NCBI GenBank assembly: GCA_946409515.1
Contig: CAMJWS010000002.1
Location: 202,506-266,505 of the forward strand
Length of the DNA: 64,000 bases
From: an uncultured Caryophanales bacterium
Lineage (GTDB): Bacteria > Bacillota_I > Bacilli_A > RFN20 > CAG-826
Reading direction: 5' to 3'
In this document: in pieces, positions 19,470-27,846 of the stretch
Layout: each line of letters opens with the position of its first letter
How positions within the stretch are numbered: position 1 is the stretch's first letter
The notes under the pieces: model-generated
What the model was told of the DNA's origin: nothing
The model's database searches: none
What the model saw: the letters and a program-made list of their open reading frames with translations, nothing else
Translations under genes and position numbers: made by a program

Positions 19470-19475
19470 AGCTCA

Positions 19476-19504
19476 ATAATAGCGACATAGTTAAAACATA
19501 TAAA
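19476..19504 (-). promoter_or_regulatory. leaderless-type promoter of the aminotransferase gene
   Basis: On the minus strand: -35 TTTATA (19504-19499), 17-nt spacer, -10 TATTAT (19481-19476), then exactly 6 nt (TGAGCT) to the ATG at 19469. Transcription would start at or next to the A of the start codon. Confidence 0.6.
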
Positions 19505-19519
19505 ATACTTATATTGTTA

Positions 19520-20455
19520 GGGTTATCATACGTTTTAAATATGATACTTTTATCAAAAGCGACGACTTTTATTACTATAGAATTCGGTTCTAGTACCTTT
19601 TTGCATATTGCAGCGATGACAAAGTGTTTGCAAATTATCATATGTTGTTTTGCCACCCTTAGCGATAGGCACTATATGGTCTATTTCAAGATCGCCCGTT
19701 CTTCTACCACACTTTCTGCAACGATTGCCATCTCTTTCGTATATGGCAAACCTTAATCTATTACTAACTTTGCCTCTTTCGACACGACATATTGCATCCC
19801 AAATTCCAGTGTCGTTATAAAAATCACCACTTTTGTTGTTGATTCTTTGTATTAGTTTCATTACATCAGGTGAATAATAAGTTTGGCATTTGCTGTCTCG
19901 ATGCACTCCATTAATTTTTGTTAATTCCAAGCAAACGTAGATTGAAAAAGCAGTTATAGGTTGCTTTGTTTTTTGCTTAAACATTCTCGCCTCTGTCCTA
20001 AGTAGTTTCTTTTCATTTGAAAGCAATTCATCCGTATCAAATGTTCCAAGTATGCACTTTTCAGCGATTTCTTCCTTGTACTTTTCGTGTAATTCTTTAT
20101 TTGCTTGAGCGGCTTTAATTGATTTTATTACTTCTTTTTGAGCATGAGCCAATTGGTATATCAAGTAATCTCTGGTTGATATGGTGTCAAAAAAATTCTC
20201 GTTATCGTATGAATGTCTTAAGTCAAACAACTTAACAGCGTTAAAACGATAAGCGGCATTAATTTCATCAAGCTGTTTGAGCGATTCGCTATGTTCAATA
20301 ACAAACTTTCTGTACTTAGCATTTAGAGAGTTGATTAAAACAGAGAATGCTACTATACCAGCAACAACATGCAAAAGTAATATCAAGAGAATTAGGGTAC
20401 GAATTTGTTCGGCTGTCATACTCTATTTAGAAGTTTTAATTGATGGGTTATCATA
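19520..20455. repeat. 11-bp direct repeats flanking the HNH gene
   Basis: GGGTTATCATA occurs at 19520-19530, just past the HNH-gene stop, and at 20445-20455, just upstream of its start. The left copy is also part of a stem TATCATA (19524-19530) / TATGATA (19540-19546). The pair bounds the 867-nt gene closely. It could be a target-site duplication from insertion of the gene, or two copies of a binding site. An 11-bp match in AT-rich DNA may also be chance. Confidence 0.4.
19553..20419 (-). CDS. membrane-tethered HNH endonuclease-like protein
   Basis: The 288-residue protein starts with one hydrophobic helix (about residues 7-30, TLILLILLLHVVAGIVAFSV), followed by a long charged, coiled-coil-prone helical region (about 32-150). 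It ends in a typical HNH/McrA-type domain: CRKC (234-237), EIDHIVPIAKGG (His248), DNLQTL (Asn262), CHRC (267-270). HNH domains cut or nick DNA or RNA and are common in restriction, phage and toxin systems; an N-terminal membrane anchor is unusual. It is the last gene of a three-gene minus-strand strip. No good Shine-Dalgarno is seen (weak AGAG). Function inferred only as a nuclease near the membrane. Confidence 0.8.
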   Translation of the reverse strand: MTAEQIRTLILLILLLHVVAGIVAFSVLINSLNAKYRKFVIEHSESLKQLDEINAAYRFNAVKLFDLRHSYDNENFFDTISTRDYLIYQLAHAQKEVIKSIKAAQANKELHEKYKEEIAEKCILGTFDTDELLSNEKKLLRTEARMFKQKTKQPITAFSIYVCLELTKINGVHRDSKCQTYYSPDVMKLIQRINNKSGDFYNDTGIWDAICRVERGKVSNRLRFAIYERDGNRCRKCGRRTGDLEIDHIVPIAKGGKTTYDNLQTLCHRCNMQKGTRTEFYSNKSRRF

Positions 20456-20475
20456 GAAACGATCTTTTTCTTGTC

Positions 20476-21237
20476 TTATTCATTAATTGTTCCCTTTTTA
20501 TAGAATTTGAGCTTTCTTGTCATAGAAGCATTGATGTCCATAATGTCTTTTTCTTGCAAACAAATAACTGTAACTTTTAGTTGTTTGTATGCTTTCATCT
20601 TGTAGTTTTTGGATTTAGTATATTCAACGTTACTTTCGTTGTATCCCCAATATTCGATATAAATATCGTCTGGATCATCGCCATAACCTGGCAAGCAGAA
20701 ATCTGGATGCAAATCATGGCTTTCGTTTGCATCTATTGGTAATTTCTTCTCATAGGCATGTGGAATGTTGTGATCGAATAGCCAGTTATCAATGATAGTT
20801 TCAGATTTTGATTTAACGATATGGCCGTCTGTACAGGTGAACTTGCCTTCATAGGAATCATCTAAAATTGTGATGTCTCTGCAGTTATTGATTTCCACTA
20901 ATAGCTTTTTATCAGCGTATTTCTTATAGCAAGATGGGCAGAATAAGAATCCTGGTTTAGTTTCTTTGCCACAGGCAATACACTTCGCCACTCCTTCATA
21001 TTCCTTTTGTTCTTTCGCTTCTTTTGGTTTAGCAACTTCTTTCTTTGGTTCAACATAATCTTTGTTCAAGATTTTGCCTGTTGCCTTATCAACAAATAAA
21101 CCTTTGTCGTTAACTTCGATTTTGCCTGCTTTTAATTCATCTGCGTGTTTACCGCACAATAAATCCTTACGAGCATTACCCATATAAACACGGGTTGGTT
21201 GTCCACAAATAGGACAAACTAACTTATTATCTGCCAT
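20476..21237 (-). CDS. zinc-ribbon protein with PD-(D/E)XK nuclease-like domain
   Basis: The 253-residue product has two zinc-binding modules: C8xxC11...C28xxH31, and C86xxC89...C100xxC103. They are joined by a lysine-rich linker. The C-terminal domain matches the PD-(D/E)XK pattern found as a stand-alone or helicase-attached nuclease: KSKSETIIDNWLFDHNIP (Glu146), LHPDFCLPGY (Asp179), IYIEYWGY (Glu195). This suggests nucleic-acid binding and cutting. The start at 21237 is preferred over 21258 because GAGG lies 8 nt before it. It sits between the HNH gene and a membrane protein gene. No named defence system with this combination is known to me. Confidence 0.7.
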   Translation of the reverse strand: MADNKLVCPICGQPTRVYMGNARKDLLCGKHADELKAGKIEVNDKGLFVDKATGKILNKDYVEPKKEVAKPKEAKEQKEYEGVAKCIACGKETKPGFLFCPSCYKKYADKKLLVEINNCRDITILDDSYEGKFTCTDGHIVKSKSETIIDNWLFDHNIPHAYEKKLPIDANESHDLHPDFCLPGYGDDPDDIYIEYWGYNESNVEYTKSKNYKMKAYKQLKVTVICLQEKDIMDINASMTRKLKFYKKGTINE

Positions 21238-21295
21238 ATATAAAACCTCATTTTTCATTGTATCGTGCAGGCAAGCGCGAATGCAACGAAATCAA

Positions 21296-22246
21296 TCAAA
21301 GCTCATATCTGTTTTTCGGTTCTTCGTTAATTAGCGCCATCATTTCTTCGGCAGCCAATTGTTTAATCTCTCTAACAGTATGCAATAGCTTACCTGAACT
21401 GGATTTGGCTCCAGGAATATTCAAGACCTTTAATTGGAAATAGTACTTAATCTTTAAAATGTCCTCTGTCTCAAGGATTATATATTGCGGATTGTTGCTG
21501 AATCTGAAGTTCAACAGGCACTTATCTCCAGGAAGCACCACTGTGTTTCCTTCGCAAACAACCCAATTGTTATCATGATGAATTCTTTTAATTTCAAACA
21601 TCGATAGATTTGAATTTTCTAATTCAACAAAAACTTCGCAAGCATAAATGTCTTTTTCTAATGTATCTGACATGCATAGTTTTTGAACAACATTCTCCAC
21701 AGTTGGTTCTTTGCGAAGCATGTTATAGGAAAAAATTGGTCTCGACTTTTTTATTTCATCTTCTCTTCTATCTTTATCTGATTTCTTAAACGTCCAAGAC
21801 ACGCCAACTAATGTAATTAGACCACCATACACAGCTGCGATAATTGGGATAACTATTTCTTTAATATTTTCATCAGAAATAATGTAAATTAAATAGATTG
21901 TGAAGCCGATTCCGACAATAAAGTCTTGTATCATTCCAAATTTTTCAATAAAGGACCTTTTGTCTTTAGGAAAAGTAAAAGCGGCACTCAAATTTACGAA
22001 AATAATAATCATTGCAGCTCCACCAAAAATGTATTTGCAAACAATGTTGTCGATAAAACAAGACATGTAGAATAAATCACACAATTCGTAGAAAACTATG
22101 AGCTTAATAGTGAACCAATTAGCATGCTTTCTAACTTTAGGCGTTATTTCTACAGTAGGATTCTTAAAAGCTATGTGTCTCATGTATAAAGGACCTACTA
22201 AAAACGCCAAAGCCAATACACTAAACGATATCCAATATCCGATCAT
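21296..22246 (-). CDS. hypothetical membrane protein, five N-terminal helices plus cytosolic domain
   Basis: The 316-residue product has about five transmembrane helices in residues 1-165, then a charged segment (KKSDKDRREDEIKKS) that probably faces the cytosol, and a C-terminal domain of about 150 residues rich in beta strands. I do not recognise the family. AAAGGAG lies 8 nt before the ATG. It is the first gene of the HNH strip and has its own promoter. A membrane sensor or tether for the two nuclease-like proteins downstream is a reasonable but unproven idea. Confidence 0.65.
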   Translation of the reverse strand: MIGYWISFSVLALAFLVGPLYMRHIAFKNPTVEITPKVRKHANWFTIKLIVFYELCDLFYMSCFIDNIVCKYIFGGAAMIIIFVNLSAAFTFPKDKRSFIEKFGMIQDFIVGIGFTIYLIYIISDENIKEIVIPIIAAVYGGLITLVGVSWTFKKSDKDRREDEIKKSRPIFSYNMLRKEPTVENVVQKLCMSDTLEKDIYACEVFVELENSNLSMFEIKRIHHDNNWVVCEGNTVVLPGDKCLLNFRFSNNPQYIILETEDILKIKYYFQLKVLNIPGAKSSSGKLLHTVREIKQLAAEEMMALINEEPKNRYEL

Positions 22247-22338
22247 TTTGTTATCTCCTTTCTAAAATGTCTTCGACTTAATAGTAAGAAACCATCTAAC
22301 TTTTCGCAATATAAAACTTGTGACTTTTGGGACTGTGT

Positions 22339-22367
22339 ATTATATAGTCACAAATAAAAGACCTCAA
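22339..22367 (-). promoter_or_regulatory. promoter of the HNH strip, overlapping the glmS terminator
   Basis: On the minus strand TTGAGG (22367-22362) is followed by 17 nt and a consensus -10 TATAAT (22344-22339). The -35 box is formed by the distal arm of the glmS terminator hairpin. GTGACT (22320-22325) and AGTCAC (22346-22351) form an inverted repeat around the start region and could be an operator. Confidence 0.6.
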
Positions 22368-22384
22368 TGCGTTTGCACTGAGGT
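22353..22384 (-). terminator. glmS terminator
   Basis: Plus-strand arms ACCTCAATGC (22361-22370) and GCACTGAGGT (22375-22384) form a 10-bp stem with one mismatch and a 4-nt loop. On the minus strand it is followed by CTTTTATTT. It ends the glnA-glmS transcript. Confidence 0.8.
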
Positions 22385-22390
22385 ATTTAT

Positions 22391-24169
22391 TTATTCAACG
22401 GTAACACTCTTAGCGAGGTTTCTTGGCTTATCAACGTTAAGTCCTTTAGCGAGGGCTACGTAGTAAGCAAGATAGAACGCAATTGACGCAATAGCGACAC
22501 TACTTAAGTAATAGGCATAGTCTTCCACCATCATCGTATCTTCTGAGCGATATAAGCTCTTTGTGGCGATAGTATAGACTTTTGCCCCTCTAGTTTTAAC
22601 TTCTTCGATATTGCCCCTCATAGATGAAGCGGTATCTGGGTCAGTAATAAAGACGATAACAGGGATACCTTTTTCAATTAAAGCAATTGGACCATGTTTA
22701 AGTTCTCCACCAGGGATAGCTTCACTATGGATATAACTGATTTCTTTGAGTTTTAAAGAAGCTTCTAAGGATAAGAAATAGTCAAAACTTCTTCCAAGGA
22801 AGAATACTGATTTCTTATCTTTGATTTCTTCAGCGACTTTCATGATTAAAGGCTTATAGTGATCTTGGATACCGTGTACGACATCAAGACAGTTTCTTAA
22901 GTCTTCAACCACTTGTTTATCATTGCCTAAAGCACCCGCGAGCATCGCTAGTAAGGTGACTTGGGCCACATATGCTTTAGTGGAGGCCACTGATACTTCA
23001 ACCCCACTATGGAGGAGAAGAGAATACATACAGTTTCTATCTAAAGTGGAACCACCAGTATTAGTGATAATTAAGTTCTTTAAGTTATGTTCTTTAACGA
23101 TTTTCAAACAGTGAATCAAGTCAGCGGTTTCACCGGACTGAGAAATCATAATAATAAATGGTTTAGCCCCTGGATAAGTTGGATGGAAAGCCCATTCAGA
23201 AGCGATGAATCTACTTGTAGATTTGTTATATTTTTCTAAATAACGCCCACCGACTAGACCAGCGTGATAAGAAGTACCACAAGCAATAAAGATGATATGG
23301 TCAGATTCTTCTAAATCTTTTAATAAGTTTTTATCAAATTGATATTTACCTTTTTGGAAATAGGTATTGATTAATCTATTAACGGTTTGGGGTATCTCCT
23401 CTATCTCTTTGAGCATATAGTGAGGATAACCTTTTAAGTCATGAGAGATTAGTTCAACATCCTTATGGATAGCTTGTTTATCAATTGGTTTACCCGCTTT
23501 ATTAAAGATGGCGACTTTATCATTAGTGATATAGCCAAATTCTTTATCTTCAAGTTCGATAAACTCATTAGTGTATTCAATCATTGGGGAAGCATCAGAG
23601 GCCACGAGATTAAATCCTTTACCAAGGCCCACCACTAATGGGGAGGCGTTTTTTAAGACGTATAGAGTGTCTTTTATATCATCGGTGAAGAATGTTATAG
23701 CGTAACTACCTTTGATCTCTGACATGACCTTTTTGATAGTTTCAATGATGTCACCATATTCTAAGTAATAGTATTCAAGTAAATTAGCGACGACTTCTGA
23801 GTCAGTTTCACCATAAAAACTATAGTTCTTACCTAAGAGGAACTTTTTAAGTTCAACATAGTTTTCAATGACCCCATTATGCACTAAGCAGATACGTTGA
23901 TTGAAAGAGATATGAGGATGGGTATTAAGTTTTGTAGGAGAACCATGAGTGGCCCAACGAGTATGACCAATCATGATATTGGTTTTGATTTCTTCTGGAA
24001 CGATTGTTAATAAGTGTTCCACACTACCAACATCTTTATAGATCTTAATGCCACTATTAAAGTAGGCCACACCTGCGGAATCATATCCGCGGTAATCTAA
24101 CATTTTTAAGCCTTTAAAGACATACTCTTTTGGACTAATTAAGCCCACTGCACCAACAATACCGCACAT
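22391..24169 (-). CDS. glmS: glutamine-fructose-6-phosphate aminotransferase
   Basis: GlmS makes glucosamine-6-phosphate from fructose-6-phosphate and glutamine, the entry to peptidoglycan precursors. The 592-residue protein starts MCGIVGAVG, so Cys2 becomes the N-terminal nucleophile. It has HNGVIENY and two C-terminal SIS sugar-isomerase domains (CGTSYHAGLVGGRYLE; FLGRSFDYFLSLEASLKLKEISYIHSEA). The ending KSVTVE is canonical. It follows glnA by 4 nt, which links glutamine synthesis with its use. No glmS ribozyme is possible in that gap. Confidence 0.97.
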   Translation of the reverse strand: MCGIVGAVGLISPKEYVFKGLKMLDYRGYDSAGVAYFNSGIKIYKDVGSVEHLLTIVPEEIKTNIMIGHTRWATHGSPTKLNTHPHISFNQRICLVHNGVIENYVELKKFLLGKNYSFYGETDSEVVANLLEYYYLEYGDIIETIKKVMSEIKGSYAITFFTDDIKDTLYVLKNASPLVVGLGKGFNLVASDASPMIEYTNEFIELEDKEFGYITNDKVAIFNKAGKPIDKQAIHKDVELISHDLKGYPHYMLKEIEEIPQTVNRLINTYFQKGKYQFDKNLLKDLEESDHIIFIACGTSYHAGLVGGRYLEKYNKSTSRFIASEWAFHPTYPGAKPFIIMISQSGETADLIHCLKIVKEHNLKNLIITNTGGSTLDRNCMYSLLLHSGVEVSVASTKAYVAQVTLLAMLAGALGNDKQVVEDLRNCLDVVHGIQDHYKPLIMKVAEEIKDKKSVFFLGRSFDYFLSLEASLKLKEISYIHSEAIPGGELKHGPIALIEKGIPVIVFITDPDTASSMRGNIEEVKTRGAKVYTIATKSLYRSEDTMMVEDYAYYLSSVAIASIAFYLAYYVALAKGLNVDKPRNLAKSVTVE

Positions 24170-24173
24170 TTAC

Positions 24174-25508
24174 TTATCTACCTAAATATTTCTTTAATTC
24201 GAATTCACTAACAGTGGTATGGTATTCTTTCCATTCCTTTTCTTTAGCTTCGATATATTTTGGGAACAAGTGTGTTCCTAAAACTTCTTTTAAGATACTA
24301 CTATTTTTGAAGTCTTCAATAGCAGCGTGTAAAGTTTCTGGTAAACAGACGATCTTTCTTTCTTTAATTTCATCATCTGTTAAGTCAAATAAGTTATCTT
24401 TCACTGGTGGGATGATATCTGCATCCTTAGTGTTTTTGATACCTTCTAAACCACAGGCAAGGATACCCGCGAGAGCAAGGTATGGGTTTGCACATGGGTC
24501 AACGTTTCTAAATTCTGTTCTAGTAGCCGCACCACGAGCCGCTGGGATTCTGACTAATGAACTTCTATTAGCGTCACTCCAACAAGCATAGATTGGGGCT
24601 TCATAACCACTGACTAATCTCTTATAAGAGTTAACGATTGGGTTTGTTAATAAGCTTAATTCTCTAGCGTGACTAAGAACACCTGTAATCCATTTTTCAC
24701 ACATTGTGCTTAATTCCATTGGTGCTTTTGGATCATAGAATAAGTCACCTTTTTCTTTGGTGAATAAGGAACAGTTAGTGTGCATGCCATTACCTGCTTG
24801 TTTATTAAGTGGTTTTGGCATGAAACTTGCTAAGTAGCCGTTCTTTCTTGCAATCATCTTAACGACTTGTTTGAAAGTTTGGACTCTATCGCACGCTGAT
24901 ACAACATCTGTATATTTGAAAGTGATTTCATTTTGGCCTGGGCCAACTTCGTGGTGAGAGGCTTGGACTTCAAAGCCCATCTTTTCTAACATGAGGGCGA
25001 TTTCTCTTCTCACATCTTCACCACCATCGAATGGGGATAAATCAAAGTAACCCGCTCTATCGCTGCAGTTAGTGGAAACACTACCATCAGCGTTTAATTT
25101 GAAGAGATAGAATTCTGGTTCGAAACCAACATACATGGTTTCAATACCTAAATCATTCATCTTCTTGACTTCTTTTTTAAGAATATAACGTGGATCACCA
25201 ATGAATGGTGTGCCATCTGGCATATAGACATCACAGATGAATCTAGCAACGCCACCGATAGCGCTATCTTCAAATGGTAAGACTAAGAATGTATCTAGAT
25301 CTGGATGAAGGTACATATCAGCTTCTTTAATTCTGACAAAGCCTTCAATAGATGAACCATCAAACATAATCTTATTGTTTAAAGCATCATCGATTCTATT
25401 AACTGGGATTTCCACCGCTTTGATATCACCTAACATATCTGTGAATTGCATTCTGATATAGGAGATATCGTTTTCTTTAATGATTTTTTTGATTTCTTCC
25501 TTATTCAT
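24174..25508 (-). CDS. glnA: glutamine synthetase, type I
   Basis: GlnA makes glutamine from glutamate, ammonia and ATP. At 444 residues it is the short GSI-alpha type of Firmicutes, which lacks the adenylylation insertion and is controlled by feedback and GlnR. Motifs visible are FDGSSIEGFVRI, the metal-binding HHEVGPGQNEI, the ATP-site FMPKPL...GNGMHTNCSL, and NPIVNSYKRLVSGYEAP. AGAGG lies before the ATG. It is the first gene of glnA-glmS. Confidence 0.97.
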   Translation of the reverse strand: MNKEEIKKIIKENDISYIRMQFTDMLGDIKAVEIPVNRIDDALNNKIMFDGSSIEGFVRIKEADMYLHPDLDTFLVLPFEDSAIGGVARFICDVYMPDGTPFIGDPRYILKKEVKKMNDLGIETMYVGFEPEFYLFKLNADGSVSTNCSDRAGYFDLSPFDGGEDVRREIALMLEKMGFEVQASHHEVGPGQNEITFKYTDVVSACDRVQTFKQVVKMIARKNGYLASFMPKPLNKQAGNGMHTNCSLFTKEKGDLFYDPKAPMELSTMCEKWITGVLSHARELSLLTNPIVNSYKRLVSGYEAPIYACWSDANRSSLVRIPAARGAATRTEFRNVDPCANPYLALAGILACGLEGIKNTKDADIIPPVKDNLFDLTDDEIKERKIVCLPETLHAAIEDFKNSSILKEVLGTHLFPKYIEAKEKEWKEYHTTVSEFELKKYLGR

Positions 25509-25556
25509 AGTATTAAACCTCTTTCAAAAAACATGCTTAAAATCTAATACTACGAA

Positions 25557-25599
25557 AATATCATGTCAATATATTTCTATGTCAATTTTGCTTTACATA
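25557..25599 (-). promoter_or_regulatory. glnA promoter with GlnR-like operator
   Basis: The minus strand has two perfect TTGACA boxes 16 nt apart (25585-25580 and 25569-25564). The upstream one has a -10 GATATT after 17 nt (25562-25557). An inverted repeat TATGT...ACATA (25578-25599) overlaps it and resembles the GlnR/TnrA box TGTNA-N7-TNACA with one extra base in the spacer. This fits nitrogen control of glnA, but the regulator is not in the window. Confidence 0.45.
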
Positions 25600-25670
25600 C
25601 ATATCTATATATAATATTAACTATGTTAAATAATAAGGATATATAATAACCATACGATTTACATATGATA

Positions 25671-25692
25671 AAAAACACCTCTTTCGAGATGT
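25671..25692 (-). terminator. terminator directly after the GNAT gene
   Basis: Stem GAGATGT (25686-25692) with ACACCTC (25675-25681), TTTC loop, followed on the minus strand by TTTTT. The hairpin starts right after the stop codon at 25693-25695 and ends the long minus-strand run from glgC to the acetyltransferase. Confidence 0.8.
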
Positions 25693-26256
25693 CTATTTAT
25701 CTAAGTAGAGAACCATCAGCTCTTCATCAAGATATTTGCCGTTTGGTAATCTAAGCACTCTTGGACGATCACCGGTTTTAACAAATCCTTTTGATGTATA
25801 TAGACGTTTAGCTCTTTCGTTTTCTTTTATGACTTCTAGTTCTAATTGAGTAACGTTCTTTCTCTTTTTAGCAAGTTTAATCATTTCATCAAAGAGTAAG
25901 GAACCAATGCCCATGCCTCTATACTCTTCAGTAATAGCGATACCGATTCTACCTCTATGTCTAGTTTTGATATTTCCTAAGAAATCTAAGAAGCAGTTAC
26001 CAACGATTATGTCATTGACATAAACTGCAATTAGATAGCTATTATCGTTATCGTTACTACCACTTATAAAGGCTTCTTCTTTAGACATATCATCTAAATA
26101 CTTTTGATAGTCTTCTGGAAGAGAGGTGATATAGTCCGTTGTGGTGGAAGTTTTAATAATACTATCTAAGAGTTTTGGTGCATCAGAAATCTCAGGAGAC
26201 TTAAGAGTCACCTTTAAACCGTTCTTCAATGTAAATTCTTTTGCGGCGTAAATCAT
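25693..26256 (-). CDS. GNAT-family N-acetyltransferase
   Basis: The 187-residue protein has the acetyl-CoA-binding motif A (ITEEYRGMGIGSLLFDEMIKLA, around 110-130) and the family C-terminal pattern ENERAKRLYTSKGFVKTG. It transfers an acetyl group from acetyl-CoA to an amine; the substrate (protein N-terminus, amino sugar, polyamine) cannot be told. It starts 1 nt after pncB and is the last gene of the operon. Confidence 0.85.
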   Translation of the reverse strand: MIYAAKEFTLKNGLKVTLKSPEISDAPKLLDSIIKTSTTTDYITSLPEDYQKYLDDMSKEEAFISGSNDNDNSYLIAVYVNDIIVGNCFLDFLGNIKTRHRGRIGIAITEEYRGMGIGSLLFDEMIKLAKKRKNVTQLELEVIKENERAKRLYTSKGFVKTGDRPRVLRLPNGKYLDEELMVLYLDK

Positions 26257-26257
26257 A

Positions 26258-27355
26258 CTAGTAAATTGGATAAGGAACTTTCTTTAATTTGTCGTTTCTA
26301 TAGTTAGCGCGACCTTCTTTAGCTTGAGGTTGACCGTCAAGCATGACGAGGTCACCTGTAAAACCACAGGTCATATTGTTAACAAATGATGTACCTACAC
26401 CATACATAGTAACAGGAACACCTAATTTCTTCCATTCTCTAATCTTTTCTGCGTTGAAAGAAGAAGAAACTGTAATACCGACATAATTGAATCCATTATC
26501 ATCTAAGGCTTTTCTTAAAGCGATGATAAGTTCTTTACAAACACCATGAGGATCAAAACCACTTGTGTCTTTATCATCAAAGTAATGATCGATAAGGGCT
26601 TTAGATGTATCCACTCTCACGCCTCTTAACTTATGACCTAAGTGTTTAGCGATAATTAAAGTATCTCTAACTACGTTATTATGATAGTCAATAAGAGCTG
26701 TGACTTGTTCATCTGGGAAACTCTTTAAATAGCAATCAGCGGCTTTACAGATATCACCACCACAAATTTGGATTAAAGCATGAGGCATTGTGCCCATACC
26801 TTTACCACCCCACCATAAGCCTTGAGCATCAGTGCTAACTCTATTAATACCAGCGACATAGGTGGCATAACCATCACCGACTTGGGTGAGGTAATCATCT
26901 TGACGATCCGCCATGGAGAAGACTGGTGTATCACCTGCGGCATCAAGCACTTCTTTAACGTTAGTGGCTACACTACTTCTACGTGCAAGGACACCATCAA
27001 TAACGGACTCTAAAAAGCCGAAATTTTCATAAGTACCAGTCACTTTTAAAACTGGTTCATTAGCCTGGATAATATCCCCGTCATTTAAGGCTTCAATCAA
27101 TAATTCTTCTGGATGAACAGCGAAAGTATGAAGAATCGCGATTGCTTCATCAATGCCACACAACATGCTGTTATCTCTTCTTTGGAACCACTGCATTGTG
27201 ACAATATGTCCTTGAAGGTTTTCACTAACAATCTTACGGCTCTTTAAAAAGTAATTCGCACTGTAGAAGCCTTCACCTAATTCTTTTGGAAAATTAAATG
27301 TTTTGTTTGTAATACGGGAGATCTTTCCCGCTTTCTTTAATTCTACTTCCATCAT
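26258..27355 (-). CDS. pncB: nicotinate phosphoribosyltransferase
   Basis: PncB converts nicotinate and PRPP to NaMN in NAD salvage. The 365-residue product shows a family pattern with SMADRQDDYLTQVGDGYATY, the phosphate-binding GGKGMGTMPHALI, and GVRVDTSKALIDHYF. The first of two adjacent ATGs is used, with GGAGG 9 nt upstream. The start overlaps the stop of the preceding gene (27352-27355). pncA lies elsewhere in the window (57547), so the organism has a two-step route from nicotinamide. Confidence 0.85.
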   Translation of the reverse strand: MMEVELKKAGKISRITNKTFNFPKELGEGFYSANYFLKSRKIVSENLQGHIVTMQWFQRRDNSMLCGIDEAIAILHTFAVHPEELLIEALNDGDIIQANEPVLKVTGTYENFGFLESVIDGVLARRSSVATNVKEVLDAAGDTPVFSMADRQDDYLTQVGDGYATYVAGINRVSTDAQGLWWGGKGMGTMPHALIQICGGDICKAADCYLKSFPDEQVTALIDYHNNVVRDTLIIAKHLGHKLRGVRVDTSKALIDHYFDDKDTSGFDPHGVCKELIIALRKALDDNGFNYVGITVSSSFNAEKIREWKKLGVPVTMYGVGTSFVNNMTCGFTGDLVMLDGQPQAKEGRANYRNDKLKKVPYPIY

Positions 27356-27846
27356 ATTTCTCTTTCCTCCATTTGGAAAAAATCTTTATCTAAATCGTCA
27401 TCAGTAATTTCATCATCTAAGACGATTTCTTTTTCTTCTTCATTTATATCTAAATCCTTAAAGGTGGCCACTCTATCTTCTTTAACAAATGAACCATCTG
27501 CCACTAAGGTATCTTTTCTTACTTTTACTTTGTAAATATTATTCTCTTTAGCGATATAGAAGCCTGATTCATCTTTACTAAGGAGCATAATGTCATATTT
27601 ACCTAAATAGCCATTTAATATGGCAACTAATTCATAGTTAGGTAAAGTGATTAAACCTTTGAATTTAATCTTTACATACTTCTTTAAATTGAAGATATCG
27701 ATACGATAAATCTTATCGTTCTTTTCATAGATAAGTAGGTCACCATCTTGCTTAGGTAAGAGGTTTTTAGGAAGTTCGTCAAAAATGACACTTAGATAAG
27801 CGTTAATTTTATCAAAATGATTAATTAATCCATATTTAGCAATCAT
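27352..27846 (-). CDS. hypothetical protein, possible YtpR/DUF4479-like
   Basis: The 164-residue protein has an N-terminal region (YRIDIFNLKKYVKIKFKGLI) that resembles the DUF4479 domain at the front of Bacillus YtpR, but the tRNA-binding EMAP-type domain that normally follows is missing. The C-terminus is very acidic (VLDDEITDDDLDKDF). It overlaps trmB by 4 nt; in Bacillus, ytpR also lies close to trmB, which supports the guess. Similarity is weak. Confidence 0.5.
   Translation of the reverse strand: MIAKYGLINHFDKINAYLSVIFDELPKNLLPKQDGDLLIYEKNDKIYRIDIFNLKKYVKIKFKGLITLPNYELVAILNGYLGKYDIMLLSKDESGFYIAKENNIYKVKVRKDTLVADGSFVKEDRVATFKDLDINEEEKEIVLDDEITDDDLDKDFFQMEEREI

Noticed and set aside
24170..24173. 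glmS ribozyme before glmS
   Set aside because: glnA ends 4 nt before glmS, leaving no space for the ribozyme.
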